A stretch of DNA of 64,000 nucleotides from Stutzerimonas zhaodongensis (GTDB lineage Bacteria; Pseudomonadota; Gammaproteobacteria; Pseudomonadales; Pseudomonadaceae): NCBI RefSeq assembly GCF_003696365.1, contig NZ_RFFM01000004.1, positions 1 through 64,000 of the forward strand, given 5' to 3'. Position 1 is the stretch's first letter, and the number at the start of each line of letters is the position of its first letter. Made by a program: the position numbers and the translations under genes. Shown here one piece after another: positions 59,609-64,000 of this stretch. The notes under the pieces are model-generated. The model ran no database searches and was not told where the DNA came from. It saw only the letters and a program-made list of their open reading frames with translations.

Positions 59609-60862
59609 ATGAAGGCATCCTCGCACCTGGAAAACCGTAGCGTCGTTGTCATAGGAGCGGGGCCATCCGGGGCTATCGCAGCCGCCCTGCTGAAGCGTAA
59701 GGGGCACGATGTGCTGATCATCGAACGGCAGCAGTTTCCACGCTTTTCGATTGGTGAAAGCCTGCTGTCGCACTGCCTCGATTTCATCGAGGAAGCCGGC
59801 ATGCTAGAAGCCGTGCAGGCTGCCGGCTTCCAGACCAAGCACGGCGCCGCCTTCGGCTGGGCTGAGCGCTATACGGAATTCGATTTTCGCGACAAATTCA
59901 CCGAAGGGCACGGCAGCACCTACCAGGTTCAGCGCGCTGACTTCGACAAACTACTTGCCGACCAGGCCGAACTGCAGGGCGTTGAGATCCGCTATGAGGA
60001 GGAAATCATCGCCGCTGACTTCTCGGCTGCACGTCCCCGACTGCAGGTGCGCTGCCAGGACGACCGCGAATATTCGGTAGAAGCGGACTTCGTTCTGGAC
60101 GCCAGCGGCTATGGCCGCGTCCTACCGCGCCTACTCGAACTGGAGGCGCCATCGAGCTTTCCGCTGCGTCGCGCGGTCTTCACCCACATCGAAGACAACA
60201 TCGACGATCCGCATTTCGATCGCGAAAAGATCCTCATCACGACCCATCCCGAATTGCGCGATGTCTGGTACTGGACGATTCCATTCAGTAACGGCCGCTG
60301 CTCGCTGGGTGTAGTCGCCAGCGCTGAACGTTACGAGGATCGCCCTCTGGATCTGGACGCCTGCCTCAAGGAGTTGGTACTCGAGGCGCCCAACCTCAAG
60401 CGGATTCTCAAGCACGCCAAATGGGACACCCCGGCCCGCCTGATCGGCGGCTATTCGGCCAACGTCAAGACCCTGCATGGCCCGGGTTTCGCTCTGCTTG
60501 GCAATGCCGCCGAGTTTCTTGATCCGGTGTTCTCTTCCGGCGTGACCATCGCAATGCGCTCGGCGAGCATGGCGGCCTCGGTTTTACACCGCCAGCTGAC
60601 GGGCGATGCGGTTGACTGGGAGACCGAGTTCGCCGCGCCGCTCAAACGCGGCGTGGATACCTTCCGGACCTATGTGGAGGGCTGGTACGACGGCAGCTTT
60701 CAGGACGTTATCTACTACGAGCGCGCCCAGCCGGAAATCCGCCGGATGATCAGTTCGATTCTAGCGGGCTACGCCTGGGATGCCCGCAACCCGTATGTCG
60801 CCGAGCCCAAACGCCGTTTGCGCGTGCTGGCCGAACTGTGTGCCTCCCAGGAGACGGCGTGA
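59609..60862 (+). CDS. FAD-dependent oxidoreductase with flavin-halogenase signatures
   Basis: 417 residues. N-terminal FAD dinucleotide fold GAGPSG (17-21). Family motif IERQQFPRFSIGESLL (38-53). Two marks of flavin-dependent halogenases are seen: W220-Y-W-T-I-P225 matching WxWxIP, and K77 in the loop QTKHGAAFGW, at a position like the active-site lysine (K79) of PrnA. The GFALLGNAAEFLDPVFSSG segment is typical of the FADH2 halogenase/geranylgeranyl reductase group. It may chlorinate or brominate the aryl head, or be a related hydroxylase or reductase. Confidence 0.8.
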   Translation: MKASSHLENRSVVVIGAGPSGAIAAALLKRKGHDVLIIERQQFPRFSIGESLLSHCLDFIEEAGMLEAVQAAGFQTKHGAAFGWAERYTEFDFRDKFTEGHGSTYQVQRADFDKLLADQAELQGVEIRYEEEIIAADFSAARPRLQVRCQDDREYSVEADFVLDASGYGRVLPRLLELEAPSSFPLRRAVFTHIEDNIDDPHFDREKILITTHPELRDVWYWTIPFSNGRCSLGVVASAERYEDRPLDLDACLKELVLEAPNLKRILKHAKWDTPARLIGGYSANVKTLHGPGFALLGNAAEFLDPVFSSGVTIAMRSASMAASVLHRQLTGDAVDWETEFAAPLKRGVDTFRTYVEGWYDGSFQDVIYYERAQPEIRRMISSILAGYAWDARNPYVAEPKRRLRVLAELCASQETA

Positions 60863-60872
60863 GGGTTCAGCC

Positions 60873-61394
60873 ATGAGGCCGTTGAGGCGTCATGTGCCCC
60901 GGCTGGGCTGGCTTTTCCTGGCACTGCTTCTGGCCGCCTGCGCGCGGCAGTTGCCGCTGCCAGCGCAACCCCCGCAGCTGGAGCTGCCGATGCAACTGCA
61001 TGTGCAGCGCCGAAGCGCAGAGCAAACACAGGACTGGCTGCTGGTTATCCAGCGGGAAGAGGATGCATTGCGCTGGTCGCTGCTCGACCCGCTGGGCATT
61101 CCGCTGGCGCGCCAGCTGTTATCGGACGGCCGCTGGAAAGCCGACGGGCTGTTACCGCCTAACGCCGAGGCGCGTGAATTGTTCGCCGCATTGCTGTTCG
61201 CGCTCAGTCCAGCCGAGGGGTTGGGCGAACTCTATGCCGACAGCCACTGGACCGCCGATGGAACCCGCTCACTGAAAAACGGCGCGTCAGACTGGCGGGT
61301 ACGGTATGGAAAAAACGACCGTTTCGATCTCGACGTCGGAGCAACGCTGACCTATGGTGTCGCCCCCATCGCGACAGCCGGAGCCCGCCACTGA
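60873..61394 (+). CDS. DUF3261 family lipoprotein
   Basis: 173 residues with a lipobox (LLLAAC, cysteine about residue 23), so an outer-membrane lipoprotein. The mature part is a DUF3261 domain (PLGIPLARQLLSDGRWKADGLLP). Such lipoproteins accompany LolA/MMPL genes in polyene clusters, forming a LolB-like receptor at the outer membrane by analogy. ATG at 60873 after GAGGG; the next gene overlaps by 1 base. Confidence 0.85.
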   Translation: MRPLRRHVPRLGWLFLALLLAACARQLPLPAQPPQLELPMQLHVQRRSAEQTQDWLLVIQREEDALRWSLLDPLGIPLARQLLSDGRWKADGLLPPNAEARELFAALLFALSPAEGLGELYADSHWTADGTRSLKNGASDWRVRYGKNDRFDLDVGATLTYGVAPIATAGARH

Positions 61395-62581
61395 TGACCG
61401 CCTACCTGAATGCCCTCGGGGTGATCTGCGCACTCGGCCGCGGCCAGGCCGAGGTCGCACGTCGCCTGTTGGCAGGCGACGTCTCAGGCATGCAGCTCTA
61501 TCCGCAGCTTGTCGCGGGGCGCCAACTGCCGGTGGGGGCGGTCATGGGCGAACTGCCCTCGCTAGAAGGAGCCGCACCGCGCCACGTCACACGCAACAAT
61601 CAACTGCTTCTGGCTGCCGTCGAGCAGATCGATAGCGAACTCCGGGAAGCGATGGCCCGCTTTGGCCCAGCGCGCATCGGCGTGGTCCTGGGCACCAGTA
61701 CTACCGGCATTCAGGAAGCAACGCTGGGCATCACCGGGTTGGTACGCGAGGGACAACTGCCTGCCAGCTACCATTACGGCCATCAGGAGCTTTGTGCACC
61801 GGCAAGCTTTCTCAGTGAGCGACTGCTGCTCAGCGGGCCCAGCTATTCGATCTCTACCGCCTGCACCTCTAGCGCGCGTGCACTTCTCAGCGCAAAGCGG
61901 TTATTGGAGGCTGACATCTGCGATGCGGTCATCTGTGGCGGGGTCGACACCCTCTGCGACTTGACCCTGCAGGGGTTCAGCTCACTGGAAGCCACCAGTG
62001 AACACATCTGCAATCCCTTCTCGGTCAACCGCGACGGCATCAATATCGGAGAGGCGGCGGCGGTCTTCCTGATGACCCGTGAACAGGCTCCGATCGCTCT
62101 GCTCGGCGCAGGCGCCAGCTCTGATGCCCACCACATTTCGGCGCCTGACCCACAGGGCCTGGGCGCCATGCATGCCATGCGCAAAGCACTGAACAGCGCG
62201 GCGACGCAGCCCGACCAGATCACTTATCTGAACCTGCACGGAACCGCAACCCGACACAACGATTCGATGGAAAGCCAGGCGGTCACCGCCGTCTTTCAGC
62301 ACGCCGTTGCCTGTTCATCGAGCAAAGCGCTTACCGGCCACACCCTGGGCGCCGCCGGTGCGCTGGAGGCGGCTTTCTGCTGGCTCGCGATGTCCGAGCA
62401 CAATCCTGCAAAGCTGCTGCCGCCACATCGCTGGGACGGGCAGCAGGATGCAGAGTTGCCGCAGCTGAACCTGATCGCGCCTGGAGTGCAGATGAAGGCG
62501 ACTGGCCCGCGACGAATGATGAGCAACTCATTTGCCTTTGGCGGCAACAACATCAGCCTGATCCTGGGGGACGCAACGTGA
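61394..62581 (+). CDS. 3-oxoacyl-ACP synthase (FabB/F-type) 1
   Basis: 395-residue condensing enzyme with an intact Cys-His-His triad: C157 in STACTSSARAL, H282 in LHGTATRHND and H316 in TGHTLGAAG. Likely pairs with the chain-length factor at 48.5 kb (ApeO/ApeC-like) to extend the aryl chain by malonyl units. It ends in a GTGA overlap with the next dehydratase. Confidence 0.92.
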   Translation: MTAYLNALGVICALGRGQAEVARRLLAGDVSGMQLYPQLVAGRQLPVGAVMGELPSLEGAAPRHVTRNNQLLLAAVEQIDSELREAMARFGPARIGVVLGTSTTGIQEATLGITGLVREGQLPASYHYGHQELCAPASFLSERLLLSGPSYSISTACTSSARALLSAKRLLEADICDAVICGGVDTLCDLTLQGFSSLEATSEHICNPFSVNRDGINIGEAAAVFLMTREQAPIALLGAGASSDAHHISAPDPQGLGAMHAMRKALNSAATQPDQITYLNLHGTATRHNDSMESQAVTAVFQHAVACSSSKALTGHTLGAAGALEAAFCWLAMSEHNPAKLLPPHRWDGQQDAELPQLNLIAPGVQMKATGPRRMMSNSFAFGGNNISLILGDAT

Positions 62582-63030
62582 TCGATTGGCCAATAGCCGG
62601 GCTGCTGCCTCACGCAGGCGACATGATCCTGCTCGACGCGGTCGAGGCGTTCGATAGCGATAGCATCGAGGCACGGCTGCAGGTCAAACCCGCTGGCCTG
62701 TTCAACCTGCCTGACGGCAGCCTGCCAGCCTGGGTAGGCGTCGAAATCATGGCTCAGACGGTGGCAGCGTTTGCCGGCTGTCAGGCACGTCAAGCCGGAC
62801 TGCCGGTAGAGCTTGGCTTTCTGCTTGGCACCCGCAGCTTCCAATGCAATGTCGCGTATTTCCCTGCCGGCAGCCTGCTGCGTATCCGTACGACTCGCTC
62901 ACTGCAGGATGACAACGGAATGGGGGTGTTCGAGTGCCATCTCGACGGGCCGGGCATTCATGCCGAGGCGCGTCTCAATGTGTTCCGCCCGCCCGAAGTG
63001 GCGAGCTATCTGCAAGAGCCCACGCCATGA
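62578..63030 (+). CDS. 3-hydroxyacyl-ACP dehydratase-like hotdog protein
   Basis: 150 residues, GTG start in overlap with the ketosynthase stop. Residues IAGLLPHAGDMILLDAV and WVGVEIMAQTVAAFAG are typical of the ApeP/FabA-like dehydratase branch, with the active His in LPHAGD. This is the second dehydratase of the cluster; the first is fused to the ligase. Confidence 0.9.
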   Translation: MIDWPIAGLLPHAGDMILLDAVEAFDSDSIEARLQVKPAGLFNLPDGSLPAWVGVEIMAQTVAAFAGCQARQAGLPVELGFLLGTRSFQCNVAYFPAGSLLRIRTTRSLQDDNGMGVFECHLDGPGIHAEARLNVFRPPEVASYLQEPTP

Positions 63031-63755
63031 GCAACAGTATTTTAGTCACCGGTTCAAGCCGCGGCATTGGCCGCGCTATCGCGTTGCGCCTCGCTCGTAG
63101 CGGCCATGACGTCGTCCTGCATTGCCGTTCGCGCATGGATGAAGCACTGGCCGTTCAGGCGGAGATCCAGGCAATCGGACGCGATGCGCGAATCCTGAAG
63201 TTCGACGTCGCGGATCGCAGCGCTTGTCGCCTCGCACTAGAAGCCGATATAGAGTCATACGGTGCCTACTATGGGGTTGTCTGCAATGCCGGCCTTACCC
63301 GTGACGGCGCCTTCCCAGCACTGACCGAGGATGACTGGGACCTGGTGATGCGGACCAACCTGGATGGCTTCTACAATGTCCTGCATCCACTGACGATGCC
63401 GATGATCCGCCGCCGACAGCCCGGACGCATCGTCTGTATCACATCGGTTTCCGGCCTGATCGGCAATCGTGGGCAGGTAAACTACAGCGCATCCAAGGCC
63501 GGCGTGATCGGCGCTGCCAAAGCGCTGGCCGTAGAGCTCGGCAAGCGTCGCATCACCGTCAATTGCGTCGCACCTGGCCTGATCGATACGGACATGCTCG
63601 ATGAAGATTTGCCTATCGAGGAGATGCTCAAGATGATTCCCGCTCAGCGCATGGGCACTCCGGATGAGGTGGCCGGTGCGGTCAACTTCCTGATGTCGGA
63701 AGAGGCCAGTTACATCACTCGCCAGGTGCTGGCGGTTAACGGCGGGCTGTGCTGA
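63027..63755 (+). CDS. 3-oxoacyl-ACP reductase (FabG-like)
   Basis: 242-residue short-chain dehydrogenase with NADPH motif TGSSRGIGRA (8-17), NNAG-like CNAG and the catalytic Ser-Tyr-Lys (TSVSG...YSASKAG). It reduces each 3-keto intermediate before dehydration. ATG at 63027 overlaps the preceding stop by 4 bases; the frame from 62934 is rejected. Confidence 0.94.
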   Translation: MSNSILVTGSSRGIGRAIALRLARSGHDVVLHCRSRMDEALAVQAEIQAIGRDARILKFDVADRSACRLALEADIESYGAYYGVVCNAGLTRDGAFPALTEDDWDLVMRTNLDGFYNVLHPLTMPMIRRRQPGRIVCITSVSGLIGNRGQVNYSASKAGVIGAAKALAVELGKRRITVNCVAPGLIDTDMLDEDLPIEEMLKMIPAQRMGTPDEVAGAVNFLMSEEASYITRQVLAVNGGLC

Positions 63756-64000
63756 TGAAACGCGTCGTTGTTACCGGAATGGCCGGCATCACTTCACTGG
63801 GCAGCGATTGGGTAACCATCGAAGCTAACTTCAGCGGCAACCGCAGTGGCATCCGCTACATGCACGAATGGGATAGATTCACCGAGCTCAATACCCGCCT
63901 GGCGGGCCCGGTGGACGACTTCGTGGTTCCGCCGCACTGGACCCGTAAACAGCTACGCAGTATGGGCCGTGTATCGCGCCTCTCAGTAAAAGCCGCGGAG
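63755..64000 (+). CDS. 3-oxoacyl-ACP synthase 2 (FabF-like), cut by the window edge
   Basis: The first 82 codons, starting MKRVVVTGMAGITSLGSDW, belong to a FabF-type ketosynthase. The ATG overlaps the FabG stop by one base. The catalytic residues lie beyond position 64000. In aryl polyene loci a homodimeric second ketosynthase (ApeR type) closes the gene run, so this gene fits that position. Confidence 0.88.
   Translation, partial: MKRVVVTGMAGITSLGSDWVTIEANFSGNRSGIRYMHEWDRFTELNTRLAGPVDDFVVPPHWTRKQLRSMGRVSRLSVKAAE

Overview
The window is chromosomal DNA of a high-GC gammaproteobacterium of the family Pseudomonadaceae, most likely Pseudomonas or Stutzerimonas. The evidence is gene content and order. 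From the left edge to about 45.7 kb the genes run tyrS, M23 peptidase, anmK, erpA, argC, hemJ, AAA ATPase, HIT, coq7, speD, osmC-like, vfr, trpCDGE, gph, rpe, then djlA-like, murU, amgK, lptD, surA, pdxA, rsmA, apaG, apaH, glpE, prkA(yeaG), yeaH, spoVR, cca, folK, folB, plsY, tsaD, rpsU, dnaG, rpoD. As I remember the P. aeruginosa PAO1 map, this is essentially the block PA0668 down to PA0576. No insertion sequence, prophage, CRISPR array or replication origin is visible.

Layout. (1) 1-181 carries two sigma70-type promoters facing out of the window on the minus strand. By synteny they probably drive an rRNA operon, and the -35 box of the upstream one lies inside the last codons of tyrS. (2) 182-13.3 kb holds housekeeping genes, ending at the cAMP-receptor-type regulator vfr. 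(3) 13.3-18.9 kb is a minus-strand run rpe-gph-trpL-trpE-trpG-trpD-trpC. trpEGDC form one uninterrupted operon, preceded by a 14-residue leader peptide with two Trp codons, a classic attenuator layout. (4) 18.9-24.2 kb has gabT, a DUF3530 gene, a DjlA-like co-chaperone and the murU/amgK peptidoglycan-recycling pair. anmK (3 kb) and the M23 endopeptidase belong to the same wall-turnover theme. (5) 24.3-32 kb is the lptD-surA-pdxA-rsmA-apaG-apaH-glpE run, concerned with outer-membrane biogenesis and RNA/nucleotide housekeeping. (6) 32.2-37.2 kb is the conserved stress trio prkA-yeaH-spoVR, with strongly structured intergenic RNA before yeaH. (7) 37.2-45.7 kb covers tRNA maturation (cca), folate synthesis (folK, folB), plsY, tsaD and the macromolecular-synthesis operon rpsU-dnaG-rpoD, closed by a CAT-anticodon tRNA.

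Right of that tRNA the content becomes accessory: an SLC13/TrkA-C permease, thioredoxin 2, and then from 48.5 kb to the right edge a tightly packed plus-strand aryl-polyene-type gene cluster. Nearly every junction in the cluster overlaps. It encodes a chain-length-factor-like protein, a lysophospholipid-type acyltransferase, two acyl carrier proteins, a small membrane protein, an AMP-ligase fused to a FabZ-like dehydratase, a glycosyltransferase, an LpxL-like acyltransferase, an aromatic-amino-acid-ammonia-lyase homologue, a thioesterase, a LolA-like carrier, an MMPL exporter, a flavoprotein with flavin-halogenase signatures, a DUF3261 lipoprotein, a ketosynthase, a second dehydratase, a ketoreductase and a second ketosynthase cut by the window end. 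Together they would make an aryl starter, extend and reduce it to a conjugated polyene on an ACP, esterify it to a lipid or sugar-lipid, and export it to the outer membrane. The halogenase-like protein, the atypical ammonia-lyase selectivity residues and the ligase-dehydratase fusion are the most novel aspects of this system.
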